The notes below the pieces were generated by a model that was not told the origin of the DNA, did no database searches, and saw only the letters and a list, made by a program, of their open reading frames with translations. A DNA stretch of 64,000 nt from Stagnihabitans sp038231395 (lineage in GTDB: Bacteria > Pseudomonadota > Alphaproteobacteria > Rhodobacterales > Rhodobacteraceae). Location: positions 11,462 to 75,461 of the forward strand of contig JBBRLL010000019.1 of assembly GCA_038231395.1 (NCBI GenBank), given 5' to 3'. Positions 25,908-34,067 of this stretch are shown one piece after another (positions within the stretch are counted from its first letter, which is position 1; the number at the start of each line of letters is the position of its first letter). A program made the position numbers and the translations under genes.

Positions 25908-26471
25908 ATGAACCTGACACCGCTTTTCGCCCTGATGCTGATGGCGCAGGCAGCCATGGCCGCGCCGCAGACCTACAAGCTGCAGCCAGACCTGTCCTCG
26001 GTCGGGTTTGAAACCGACTTTGGCCCCGACAAGATCACCGGAACCATGCCGATCACCAAGGCCGATCTGACGCTGGATTTCGCGCAAGTGGCGGCCTCAA
26101 AAGTCGCGGTGACGCTGAATGCTGCGGGGTCAAAGGCGAGCTTTCCCTTTGCAGCCCAGGCGCTGAAAGGGCCGAAAGTCCTTGATACGGCAGAGTTTCC
26201 CGAGATTTCCTTTGTCTCCACTGGGGTTAAGGCCGATGCTCAGGGGGCGACGGTCGCTGGCAACATCACCATTCGCGGCGTCACACGGCCCGCCAGTTTT
26301 CACGCCGAAATCTACCGCCAGCAAGGGAGTGTGGAAGGCGACCAGAGCCATCTGACCATCCGCCTGACCGGCCGCATCCTGCGCAGCGATTTTGGCGCTG
26401 TGGGCTGGCACGATCTGGTGGGGGATGAGGTGCGGCTGAACATCCTCGCCGGGATTGAAAGGACCAAATAG
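25908..26471 (+). CDS. YceI family periplasmic protein
   Basis: 187 residues with a signal peptide (cleaved after AAMAA) and a YceI lipocalin-like barrel: DLSSVGFETDF, ITGTMPITKADLTLDF, AEFPEISFVST, GNITIRGVTRPASF and DFGAVGWHDLVGDEV. YceI proteins bind isoprenoid-type lipids such as ubiquinone analogues. The next gene is a cytochrome b561, which starts directly after the stop; this pair is a known arrangement and suggests a role in quinone-linked electron transfer in the periplasm. The ATG at 25908 has AAGGAGG 5 bases upstream. Confidence 0.9.
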   Translation: MNLTPLFALMLMAQAAMAAPQTYKLQPDLSSVGFETDFGPDKITGTMPITKADLTLDFAQVAASKVAVTLNAAGSKASFPFAAQALKGPKVLDTAEFPEISFVSTGVKADAQGATVAGNITIRGVTRPASFHAEIYRQQGSVEGDQSHLTIRLTGRILRSDFGAVGWHDLVGDEVRLNILAGIERTK

Positions 26472-27005
26472 GTGCTGAACAGCGCGACCCGGTTTGGCCT
26501 GATCAGCCGGCTGATCCACTGGACGATGGCAGCGCTGATCATCGGCCTGCTGATCCTTGGCACCACGCTCGCCCATGTCCAGCCCGGTCTGGCCAACCTT
26601 TGGCTGTACGGCCTGCACAAAACCATGGGGTTGACGGCGCTCGCATTAGTGCTGATCCGGCTCATCTGGCACCGTATCAGCCCGCCGCCTGCCCCCTTGG
26701 GACCGCCCAACGCCTGGGAAACCACGGCTGCCAAAGCCGTCCACCGCCTGACTTACGCACTGTTGGTGCTGATCCCGCTGGCAGGTTGGGTCTATGCCTC
26801 CGCCACCGGGCTTGACATCGTTTTTGCCGACCGTTGGGTGATCCCGCCCATAGCACCGGTCTCCGAGGCGTGGGAGAATGCCGCCCATCTGGCCCATCAG
26901 ATCCTGACCAAAGCCCTGATGCCCGTGCTGGCCCTGCATATTCTGGGCGCTTTGCGGCGCGCGTTTTTGGGCGATGGCACGATGCGCCGCATGCTGAAAG
27001 GCTAG
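26472..27005 (+). CDS. Cytochrome b561
   Basis: 177 residues, four hydrophobic segments and the conserved heme-ligand histidines: RLIHWTMAAL (helix 1), GLHKTMGL (helix 2), AHLAHQILTKALMPVLALH (helices 3-4 region). This is the bacterial di-heme cytochrome b561 type that moves electrons between quinols and periplasmic partners. It starts with GTG immediately after the YceI stop codon, so the two are translated as a unit, and the YceI partner probably carries the quinone. Confidence 0.9.
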   Translation: MLNSATRFGLISRLIHWTMAALIIGLLILGTTLAHVQPGLANLWLYGLHKTMGLTALALVLIRLIWHRISPPPAPLGPPNAWETTAAKAVHRLTYALLVLIPLAGWVYASATGLDIVFADRWVIPPIAPVSEAWENAAHLAHQILTKALMPVLALHILGALRRAFLGDGTMRRMLKG

Positions 27006-27066
27006 GCTCTGGCCCTTCAGCGATGCTTGCGCTAAACGAGGGCCGAACCCTTTCAAAAGGCGCGCC

Positions 27067-28785
27067 ATGGCCCGGATTCTGATCACCTCCGCCATTCCCT
27101 ATATCAATGGGATCAAGCATTTGGGCAATCTGGTGGGCAGCCAACTGCCTGCCGACCTGTTTGCGCGCTACTGCCGTGCCCGTGGCCACGAGGTCATGTT
27201 CATCTGCGCCACCGACGAACACGGCACCCCCGCCGAACTTGCCGCAGCCAAGGTTCAAAAGCCGGTGGCGGAGTATTGCGCCGAAATGCACGAGGTTCAG
27301 GCGGAAATTGCGCGCGGTTTCCGGCTGTCGTTTGACCACTTTGGCCGCAGCTCCAGTCCGCGCAACCACAGGCTGACCCAGCATTTTGCCGGGGTTCTGG
27401 ATGACAACGGGCTGATCGAGGAAGTCTCGGAGCGGCAGGTCTTCTCCATCGACGACAACCGTTTTCTGCCCGACCGCTATATCACCGGCACCTGCCCGAA
27501 TTGCGGCTACACGATGGCGCGTGGCGACCAGTGCGAGAATTGCACCAAGCAGCTTGATCCGACCGACCTGATCAACCCGCGCTCTTCCATCTCGGGCTCC
27601 ACCAACCTTGAAGTGCGGCAAACCAAACACCTTTACCTGCGCCAACGCTCGCTTCGCGACAAGCTGGAAGCATGGATTGACAGCAAGACCGATTGGCCGA
27701 TCCTGACCACCTCGATTGCCAAGAAATGGCTGAATGACGGTGATGGCTTGCAGGATCGCGGCATCACCCGTGACCTTTACTGGGGCATTCCGGTCAAGCA
27801 TGGCGACCAGCCTTGGCCGGGGATGGAGGGCAAGGTGTTTTACGTCTGGTTCGACGCCCCCATCGAATACATCGCCTGCACCGCCGAATGGGCCGACGCG
27901 CATGGGCTGGACGATGCGGCGTGGGAGCGGTGGTGGCGCACCGACAAGGGTGCCGCAGACGTCGCCTATTACCAGTTCATGGGCAAGGACAACGTGCCCT
28001 TCCACACCCTCAGTTTTCCCGCCACCATCTTGGGTTCGGGGGAGCCCTGGAAGCTGGTCGACTACCTCAAGTCCTTCAATTACCTCAATTATGATGGCGG
28101 CCAATTCTCCACCAGCCAAGGTCGCGGCGTGTTCATGGATCAGGCGCTGTCGATCTTGCCCGCCGATTACTGGCGCTGGTGGCTTTTGTCGCACGCGCCG
28201 GAATCCTCGGACAGCGAATTCACATGGGAGAATTTCCAAACCTCGGTCAACAAGGATTTGGCGGATGTTCTGGGCAATCTCGTCTCCCGCGTCACCAAAT
28301 TCGCCAAGGCGAAATTCGGTGAGGTGATCCCGGAGGGCGGTCATTTCGGGGCGCACGAAACCGCTTTGATCGCCGATCTGGGCACCCGTATCCGCGCATA
28401 CGAGGCCCATATGGAGGCGATGGAGATCCGCAAAGCCGCCGCCGAATTGAGGGGCATCTGGGTTGTGGGCAACGAATACCTGCAATCGGCGGCGCCTTGG
28501 ACCGTGGTGAAATCCGACCCGGAGCGGGCGCAAGCCATGGTGCGGCTGGCGCTGAACCTGATCCGCATCTATGCGATCCTGTCACAACCCTTCATCCCGG
28601 ACGCCTCGGCCACCATGATGTCGGCGCTTAACTCCACCGACTGGACCTGGCCGTCCGATGTCTCTGCCGCGATCCGCACCTTGGCCGCGGGCCACGCCTT
28701 TGCCGTGCCGGAAAACCTGTTCCGCAAGATCACTGATGAGGAACGCGCCGACTGGCAGGTCAAGTTCTCTGGCGTCCGGACCTAG
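27067..28785 (+). CDS. metG: Methionyl-tRNA synthetase
   Basis: 572 residues, class I synthetase charging tRNA-Met. The HIGH-equivalent HLGN lies in PYINGIKHLGNL, and the KMSKS loop is the variant FSTSQGRGVF. One zinc knuckle (CPNCGYTMARGDQCENC, residues 143-159) marks the single-zinc class. The anticodon-binding helical domain starts around residue 370 (WENFQTSVNKDLADVLGN). There is no C-terminal EMAP-like dimerisation domain, which is normal for this length. A hairpin terminator follows the stop by 6 bases. Confidence 0.97.
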   Translation: MARILITSAIPYINGIKHLGNLVGSQLPADLFARYCRARGHEVMFICATDEHGTPAELAAAKVQKPVAEYCAEMHEVQAEIARGFRLSFDHFGRSSSPRNHRLTQHFAGVLDDNGLIEEVSERQVFSIDDNRFLPDRYITGTCPNCGYTMARGDQCENCTKQLDPTDLINPRSSISGSTNLEVRQTKHLYLRQRSLRDKLEAWIDSKTDWPILTTSIAKKWLNDGDGLQDRGITRDLYWGIPVKHGDQPWPGMEGKVFYVWFDAPIEYIACTAEWADAHGLDDAAWERWWRTDKGAADVAYYQFMGKDNVPFHTLSFPATILGSGEPWKLVDYLKSFNYLNYDGGQFSTSQGRGVFMDQALSILPADYWRWWLLSHAPESSDSEFTWENFQTSVNKDLADVLGNLVSRVTKFAKAKFGEVIPEGGHFGAHETALIADLGTRIRAYEAHMEAMEIRKAAAELRGIWVVGNEYLQSAAPWTVVKSDPERAQAMVRLALNLIRIYAILSQPFIPDASATMMSALNSTDWTWPSDVSAAIRTLAAGHAFAVPENLFRKITDEERADWQVKFSGVRT

Positions 28786-28791
28786 AACAAG

Positions 28792-28816
28792 GGCCGCATC
28801 GACCTGCGGCCGTTTT
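28792..28816 (+). terminator. Rho-independent terminator after metG
   Basis: GGCCGCA and TGCGGCC form a 7-bp stem with a 6-nt loop, followed by GTTTT. It lies 6 bases after the metG stop codon. Confidence 0.75.
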
Positions 28817-28843
28817 GCCTCGCAATTTCGGAACCGAAAAACT

Positions 28844-29635
28844 CTAGAAAACACCCAACAGCTTCAGGCTGACGATGATCAGAATGACCGCCAGCGCTAC
28901 CCGCAGCACCGCATCAGGCAGGCGTGAGGCAAGAAGGCTGCCGATGATGATCCCCGGAATCGACCCGATCAGCAACGATGCCAGCAGCCACCAGTCGACA
29001 TCGTTCAGGAACAGCCAGTGCCCAAGGCCCGCGATCAGGGTCAGCGGTACCGCATGTGCAATGTCGGAGCCGACAATCCGCAGCGTCGACAAGCGCGGAT
29101 ACAGGATCAGCAGCGCCGTCACACCAATCGCCCCGGCCCCGACCGAGGTCAGCGTGACCAGCACACCCAGCACAACCCCGGTGGCCACGGTCAGGTTGGC
29201 GATCAGACCCTCGCCAGCTTTGTCCATGAACCTGACCATATACTCCACGATCTGCTTGCGAAACAGCAACGTCATCGAGGTCATCAGCAGCACGCAGCCC
29301 AATGCGGTGACCAGCAGGCCGCCCTTGCTTGCAGCCGCGCCGCTTTGCACCATCACAAAGAAAGTCACCAGCGTTGCCGGCACAGAACCGCTCGCCAAAC
29401 GCCGCACGATCTGCCAATCCACCGCTTTGGACCGGCCATGAATCGCTGTGCCGAAGGTTTTGGTGACCGCCGCATACAAAAGATCAGAGCCGACCGCCGT
29501 TGCCGGATGCACGGCAAACAGCCAGATCAGCAACGGCGTCATCAAGGAACCGCCGCCAACTCCGGTCAGACCAACGATAATTCCGACGCCCATGCCCGAT
29601 AGGGAAAACAGGTAGTTGATGCCACTGGGTCCCAT
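28844..29635 (-). CDS. Sulfite exporter TauE/SafE family membrane protein
   Basis: 263 residues, about eight hydrophobic segments. Two signature glycine-rich stretches are visible: GVGIIVGLTGVGGGSLMTPL near the N-terminus and GLGHWLFLNDVD/SIPGIIIGSLLASRL near the C-terminus. Family members export sulfite, sulfonates or other small anions through the inner membrane. It stands alone between the metG terminator and the hisD block. A second TauE paralogue lies at 46672-47448. Confidence 0.85.
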   Translation of the reverse strand: MGPSGINYLFSLSGMGVGIIVGLTGVGGGSLMTPLLIWLFAVHPATAVGSDLLYAAVTKTFGTAIHGRSKAVDWQIVRRLASGSVPATLVTFFVMVQSGAAASKGGLLVTALGCVLLMTSMTLLFRKQIVEYMVRFMDKAGEGLIANLTVATGVVLGVLVTLTSVGAGAIGVTALLILYPRLSTLRIVGSDIAHAVPLTLIAGLGHWLFLNDVDWWLLASLLIGSIPGIIIGSLLASRLPDAVLRVALAVILIIVSLKLLGVF

Positions 29636-30034
29636 GTTACGCGAATCCTTCTTGTGTCAAAGGGCAGATTCCCGACCGGGTCCCGTCTTGTCAACGTAAA
29701 ACAGGTAATCTCGATAGAATAAGCCGGGATTAAGTGGTTTTTTGCCCACTCCCTTTGTCAAAGGCTTTCGGCAGGAAAAAACGGCGCTTTTGCACAGAGA
29801 TGTCGTGTCTGGTTTTGCTTAGCTGCCCGAAAGCTGCCGCTCTGAACCCTGCCTTGCCGTTCGCGTCCCTAGGTGTCCATCGGAACCCGACACACAATCA
29901 AGTTCAATACACGGCTCTGGAGACCGCTCCGGAGACGGCTCTGGGCGACTTCGCTTTGCCAGGTGCAATTCCGGGCTTCGCCTTGCAGGGCCGGATCGTC
30001 GGCGCTAAGAAAAAGGCAATCGAAAGGGTCCGCC
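29636..30034. other. Intergenic region upstream of hisD
   Basis: Roughly 400 bases between the divergent TauE and hisD genes. Both strands have only weak open frames with unusual codon use and no convincing start, so I see no gene. It contains a small GGCTCTGGAGACC-type duplication around 29914-29950 and must hold the two promoters. In many Rhodobacterales a DUF2948 gene lies here; it is missing. Confidence 0.6.
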
Positions 30035-31345
30035 ATGCCTCAGTTCCTGTCCACCGTAAACGCCGATTTTGAGGCGAGTTTTGCAGCCCTTCTGGGTGCC
30101 AAACGCGAAGAGGCGGAGGATGTCGATCAGACGGTCGCCGAGATTATCGCGGATGTGCGGGCGCGCGGCGATGCGGCGGTGATCGAACTGACCTCTCGCT
30201 TCGACAGGCTGGACCTGACTCCGGCCACCATGGCGTTTTCGGCATCCGAGATTGCCGCCGAATGTGCCAAAGTCTCGGCAGAGGATCGGGCGGCCCTGAC
30301 GCTGGCCGCTGACCGCATCCGGGCCTATCATGAACGGCAAATGCCGCAGGATGCGCAATGGGTTGACGCGGCGGGCGCGCAACTGGGCTGGCGCTGGACG
30401 GCGGTTTCTGCGGCAGGGCTTTACGTGCCGGGCGGCCTCGCCTCCTATCCATCCTCGGTTCTGATGAACGCCATTCCGGCCAAAGTGGCAGGCGTTGCGC
30501 GGCTGGTCATCGCCTGCCCGACACCCGGCGGTGTGGTCAACCCCTTGGTTTTGCTGGCAGCCCGGATTGCAGGGGTCGATACCATCTACCGGATCGGCGG
30601 CGCGCAGGCGATTGCCGCACTGGCCTACGGAACCCAGACGATTGCGGCGGTCGACAAGATCACCGGGCCCGGCAACGCCTATGTCGCAGCGGCCAAACGC
30701 CGGGTTTTCGGGCGCGTCGGCATTGACATGATCGCCGGGCCATCGGAAATTCTGGTGATTGCCGACAAAGATAACACGCCCGATTGGGTGGCGCTGGACC
30801 TGCTGAGCCAGGCCGAGCATGACGAAAGTGCGCAAGCCATCCTGATCACCGATGACGCGGGATTTGGCCGGGCTGTGGCTACGGCCGTCGAAAAGCGGCT
30901 GGAAACGCTGGAGCGGCGGGCGATTGCCGGGGCCTCCTGGTCGCGCAACGGGGCTGTGATCACAGTGCGCAATCTGGCGGAGGCAGCCGCCCTGTCGAAC
31001 CGCATCGCGCCCGAGCATCTGGAGCTTTGCGTGGCCGACCCGGACGCGCTGTCGCTTCAGATCACCCATGCCGGGGCGATTTTCCTTGGGGCATGGACTC
31101 CCGAGGCTATCGGCGACTACGTTGGCGGGCCGAACCACGTGCTGCCCACCGCACGCTCGGCGCGGTTCTCCAGCGGGTTGTCGGTGATGGATTTCGTCAA
31201 ACGCACCACGATTGCGAAGATGACGCCCGCAGCTTTGGCTGCCATCGGGCCTGCGGCAGAGCGGCTTGCCATCTCCGAAGGCCTTGAAGCGCATGGACTT
31301 TCGGTGCGCGCAAGGCTGGATACGTTGAACGGCGGGCAAAAGTGA
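30035..31345 (+). CDS. hisD: Histidinol dehydrogenase
   Basis: 436 residues, the standard length. It oxidises L-histidinol to L-histidine in two NAD-dependent steps, the last step of histidine synthesis. Signature segments are GLYVPGGLASYPSSVLMNAI, KITGPGNAYVAAAKR, IDMIAGPSEILVIAD, the zinc/catalytic QAEHDESAQAIL and RIAPEHLEL. The ATG at 30035 with AAAGG upstream gives the usual MPQFLSTVNADFEA start. Its stop overlaps the UPF0262 start by 4 bases, beginning the conserved hisD-UPF0262-phosphatase set of Rhodobacterales. Confidence 0.97.
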   Translation: MPQFLSTVNADFEASFAALLGAKREEAEDVDQTVAEIIADVRARGDAAVIELTSRFDRLDLTPATMAFSASEIAAECAKVSAEDRAALTLAADRIRAYHERQMPQDAQWVDAAGAQLGWRWTAVSAAGLYVPGGLASYPSSVLMNAIPAKVAGVARLVIACPTPGGVVNPLVLLAARIAGVDTIYRIGGAQAIAALAYGTQTIAAVDKITGPGNAYVAAAKRRVFGRVGIDMIAGPSEILVIADKDNTPDWVALDLLSQAEHDESAQAILITDDAGFGRAVATAVEKRLETLERRAIAGASWSRNGAVITVRNLAEAAALSNRIAPEHLELCVADPDALSLQITHAGAIFLGAWTPEAIGDYVGGPNHVLPTARSARFSSGLSVMDFVKRTTIAKMTPAALAAIGPAAERLAISEGLEAHGLSVRARLDTLNGGQK

Positions 31346-31812
31346 CCAACCGCATCTGCGCCATTGATATCGACGACAAGGGCCTTGCCGCCCCCACGCC
31401 CGAGGTGGATCAGGAACGCCGGGTCGCGATTTATGATCTGCTAGAGGAAAACAGCTTTTCCATTCCGCGCGCCGCCGAATTCCCCGGCCCCTACCGGCTG
31501 GCCTTGGCAATCCGGGAGGGCAGGCTGGTGATGGGCATCGGCGATCAGGCCGGGCAAAAGGTGGCGGAGTTTCACCTGTCGATGGGCCCGTTCCGCCAGA
31601 TTGTGAAGGACTACTTCATGATTTGTGAAAGCTATTTCGAGGCGGTCAAGCGCCTGCCGCCGAGCCAGATCGAGGCGATCGACATGGCCCGCCGTGGCAT
31701 CCACAACGAGGGCGCACAGGTGTTGCAGGACCGGTTGGCGGGCAAGGCGGTGGTTGACAGCGCCACAGCGCGCCGGCTGTTCACGCTGATCTGCGTCATG
31801 CATTGGGGTTGA
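31342..31812 (+). CDS. UPF0262 family protein
   Basis: 156 residues matching UPF0262: the beginning with ICAIDIDDKGLAAPTPEVDQ, the middle with YDLLEENSFSIP and LSMGPFRQIVKDYFMICESY, and the end with DMARRGIHNEGAQVLQDRL. Its function is unknown and it is largely confined to alphaproteobacteria, where it almost always follows hisD. It starts with GTG overlapping the hisD stop. The next gene follows the stop by 1 base, so all three are one operon. Confidence 0.85.
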   Translation: MTNRICAIDIDDKGLAAPTPEVDQERRVAIYDLLEENSFSIPRAAEFPGPYRLALAIREGRLVMGIGDQAGQKVAEFHLSMGPFRQIVKDYFMICESYFEAVKRLPPSQIEAIDMARRGIHNEGAQVLQDRLAGKAVVDSATARRLFTLICVMHWG

Positions 31813-31813
31813 G

Positions 31814-32272
31814 ATGGCCACCCTTCCCACATCGGTCCTGTTTTGTTGTGATCACAACGCCGTGCGGTCGCCGATGGCCGAGGGGATCATGAAAAAATAC
31901 TACGGGCAAAGGGTTTACGTACAATCGGCGGGCGTCCGGAACGATATGGAGATTGATGGATTCTCCATTGCCGTCTGTCAGGAAGTGGGCGTCGAACTGG
32001 CGCGCCACCGCTCACGCAGCTTTGAAGAGATGGAGCAATGGGGCGACGATCTGGGGCAATATGACCTGATCATCGCGCTTTCGCCTGCCAGTCAGCGCAT
32101 GGCTCTGGACCTGACGCCGCACTATCATATCAGCGTGGAATACTGGCCGATCCTTGATCCGACTGGTCTGGGTGAGACGCGGGATGCCAAGCTGTCGGCC
32201 TATCGCCAGGCCCGTGACCAGATCCGCGAGCGGATGGTGGCGCGGTTCGGCCCGCCAGATCAGCCAGTGTAA
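31814..32272 (+). CDS. Low-molecular-weight protein-tyrosine-phosphatase-like protein
   Basis: 152 residues of the LMW phosphatase/arsenate-reductase fold. The P-loop Cx5R is present as CDHNAVRS (residues 12-19), with an aspartate near YWPILDPTG acting as general acid. The rest (GIMKKYYGQRVYVQSAGVR, ALSPASQRMALDL) fits the family. It may act on phosphotyrosine or another phosphate; the substrate is unknown. It follows the UPF0262 gene by one base and is the third gene of the set. In related genomes infA usually follows, but here a convergent peroxiredoxin lies downstream. Confidence 0.8.
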   Translation: MATLPTSVLFCCDHNAVRSPMAEGIMKKYYGQRVYVQSAGVRNDMEIDGFSIAVCQEVGVELARHRSRSFEEMEQWGDDLGQYDLIIALSPASQRMALDLTPHYHISVEYWPILDPTGLGETRDAKLSAYRQARDQIRERMVARFGPPDQPV

Positions 32273-32429
32273 GACTGGGTCATGGCCCTGAAAAGTCGCA
32301 GCCGGCGTTTGCCATGCCGACTGCCCGCTGCATTGCCTCAACGCGTGATGCGCAAAGGTGTTACCCGGTTTTCTTCAGCACGCTTGCCGACACGAGCGCA
32401 CAGGGATGGGTCCCTCAAACAACTGTGCC

Positions 32430-32909
32430 TCAGGCCGCCTTTGACTTGATATAGGTCACCATGCCGATGACGTCCGCCGCAGAAAGACGCCCAACCGCCC
32501 CCGAATAATAGTTCGAAAGCAGGACCGTTCCATCCGGTCCGAGGACGAAGTTTGTCGGTTGCAGGAAATGGGGCGCGGGGTTCACATAGGAGCCGAGCAA
32601 CGCCGAAACCTGATCGGCATCCGCGCTGTGCCCCACTGGAAAAGCAAGCCCGTGCTTGGCCACAAACGCCGTACTTGCCGCCTCGTCGTCCACCGACAAC
32701 GCCGCCACTTTCACGCCCAAGGCCGTCAAAGCCGCATTTGACGCCGCGAAGTCTGCCATTTGCCGGTCGCAAATCGGGCACCACGCGCCGCGATAGACCA
32801 ACACCACCCCGAATGACCCCGCCAGATCGGCAGGCAAACTCAGGGTACCGCCACCCACTTTGGCGACGCTCATCGTCGGAAACGTTTGACCGTTGTTCAG
32901 TTTGGACAT
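32430..32909 (-). CDS. Peroxiredoxin-like (AhpC/TSA) thiol protein
   Basis: 159 residues with a thioredoxin fold. The motif AWCPICDRQMADF gives a CxxC-type pair with the peroxidatic cysteine position, and LGPDGTVLLSNYYSGAVGRL closes the fold. It is of the redoxin/AhpC type that reduces peroxides. It is divergently paired with the TetR regulator, and two palindromic operators lie in the 81-bp gap, so it is probably induced by reactive electrophiles or oxidants through that regulator. Confidence 0.85.
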   Translation of the reverse strand: MSKLNNGQTFPTMSVAKVGGGTLSLPADLAGSFGVVLVYRGAWCPICDRQMADFAASNAALTALGVKVAALSVDDEAASTAFVAKHGLAFPVGHSADADQVSALLGSYVNPAPHFLQPTNFVLGPDGTVLLSNYYSGAVGRLSAADVIGMVTYIKSKAA

Positions 32910-32924
32910 CTCATTCTCCTTTTC

Positions 32925-32972
32925 TGGACCGATTAGTCCATTTGGAGAATTATTTCTGGACTGTCAAGTCCA
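32925..32972. promoter_or_regulatory. Two TGGAC-N6-GTCCA palindromes (TetR operators)
   Basis: TGGACCGATTAGTCCA at 32925-32940 and TGGACTGTCAAGTCCA at 32957-32972, centres 32 bp apart, fill the gap between the divergent peroxiredoxin and TetR genes. Position and symmetry make them the likely binding sites of the adjacent TetR protein. Confidence 0.8.
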
Positions 32973-32990
32973 TTATCGGTAGTTTGCCGC

Positions 32991-33611
32991 ATGAGCCCAC
33001 GCGACACCGAGACCACGCTGACCGCCCGGGGCATTGCGATGCGCGCCCGGATTGTCGATGTGGCGGCCGGTCTGATCTATTCATCTGGGGTCGAGGCAAC
33101 CAGTCTTGACGACGTGATGGCCGCAAGCCACACCAGCAAATCCCAATTATATCATTACTTTACCAACAAGGATGATCTGGTCCGCTCCGTGATTTCGTTG
33201 CAGGCCCAGCGAACGTTCGATGTGCACAACGATCACCTTGCCGCTGTTGTCACGATGGCCGACCTGCACCTTTGGCGCGACGCGATCCTGACCATGTATA
33301 GTGGAGCCGGCGGGAGTGGCGGCTGCCCGTTGGGGTCGCTTGCGAACGAAATTTCCGGACAATCCGAAACCGCCCGCGTCCAGATTGTCGCGGGTTTTGA
33401 GGCCTGGCAAAGCCAGATCGTCAGGGCCATGCGCGCACTTCAGGCCAACGGAACGCTTGACCCGACCATTGATGCGTCGGAATTGGCCGCAGCGGTACTT
33501 GTGGCCCTTCAGGGTGGGCTTTTGATGTCAAAAACCACAAAATCGGTCAAACCACTTGAATTGGCTTTCGAAATGGCCATCGCCCACATCGGACGCTATG
33601 CGCTGACCTGA
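32991..33611 (+). CDS. TetR/AcrR-family regulator with candidate redox cysteine
   Basis: 206 residues. The N-terminal helix-turn-helix includes GVEATSLDDVMAASHTSKSQ then LYHYFTNKDDLV (about residues 20-65). The C-terminal domain holds GGCPLGSLANEI with cysteine 112, the position comparable to the redox cysteine of NemR-type regulators. It is divergent from the peroxiredoxin and its likely operators lie between them. Its 3' end overlaps the convergent HxlR gene by 16 bp. It likely represses itself and the peroxiredoxin until oxidised; this is inference from context. Confidence 0.85.
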   Translation: MSPRDTETTLTARGIAMRARIVDVAAGLIYSSGVEATSLDDVMAASHTSKSQLYHYFTNKDDLVRSVISLQAQRTFDVHNDHLAAVVTMADLHLWRDAILTMYSGAGGSGGCPLGSLANEISGQSETARVQIVAGFEAWQSQIVRAMRALQANGTLDPTIDASELAAAVLVALQGGLLMSKTTKSVKPLELAFEMAIAHIGRYALT

Positions 33612-33985
33612 ACGTCGTCCCGCAACAACCGCCCCAGATTATTCTCGATCCAACCTGCCAGGTTCAGAACGCGGGTGGCGACTTCGGCCCCCAGCGGCGT
33701 CAGGGTATATTCGACATGCGGCGGCACGACGTCATGCGCCAGCCGGGTCAACAGGCGATCGGATTCAAGCACTTGCAAGGTCTGGGCCAGCATCCGTTCG
33801 CTGACGCCGTCTATCCGCCGCCTGATCTGGGCAAACCGCAGGGTGCCATCGGCCAGACTGATCAGCACCAAGGTGCCCCAGCGGCTGGTCACATGTTGCA
33901 GAATTTGCCGGGACGGACAGTCCGCCGCCAAAACATTGCCCCTTTGGGCGATCCGTGCAACCACGGACAGATCATTGTGCGCCAT
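33596..33985 (-). CDS. HxlR-family (DUF24) winged-helix regulator, QorR-like
   Basis: 129 residues of the HxlR type. The single conserved cysteine of this redox-sensing family is present (ADCPSRQILQHVTSRWG, Cys23), followed by the winged helix LRFAQIRRRIDGVSERMLAQ then TLQVLESDRLL. It is divergent from an NmrA-like quinone reductase, the same arrangement as QorR and its quinone-reductase target in Corynebacterium, so it probably represses that gene until its cysteine reacts with quinones or oxidants. An inverted repeat lies between the two genes. Confidence 0.85.
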   Translation of the reverse strand: MAHNDLSVVARIAQRGNVLAADCPSRQILQHVTSRWGTLVLISLADGTLRFAQIRRRIDGVSERMLAQTLQVLESDRLLTRLAHDVVPPHVEYTLTPLGAEVATRVLNLAGWIENNLGRLLRDDVQVSA

Positions 33986-33992
33986 TGCGATA

Positions 33993-34029
33993 TACTTACC
34001 TGAATGTGGGTACTTCCTTTTCGTAAGTA
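33993..34029. promoter_or_regulatory. TACTTAC/GTAAGTA inverted repeat between HxlR and quinone reductase
   Basis: TACTTAC (33993-33999) and GTAAGTA (34023-34029) are perfect inverted half-sites 23 bases apart in the 82-bp divergent gap. Half-sites of this TAC-type are usual for HxlR regulators, so this is a candidate operator. Confidence 0.55.
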
Positions 34030-34067
34030 AACGGGTAAATTCATCTCGTCAACCTATGGAGTTACAC

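Noticed and set aside
26677..28533. 618-codon minus-strand frame opposite metG
   Set aside because: Shadow of metG; no start signal and no recognisable domain.
29734..30072. 112-codon plus-strand frame upstream of hisD
   Set aside because: Unusual codon use, overlaps the hisD start and has no ribosome site.
31848..31855. GTGATCAC within the phosphatase gene (full palindrome GTTGTGATCACAAC)
   Set aside because: It lies inside coding sequence at conserved P-loop codons and is single, so there is no reason to call it a regulatory site; similar single copies occur inside hisD and the MttB-family gene.
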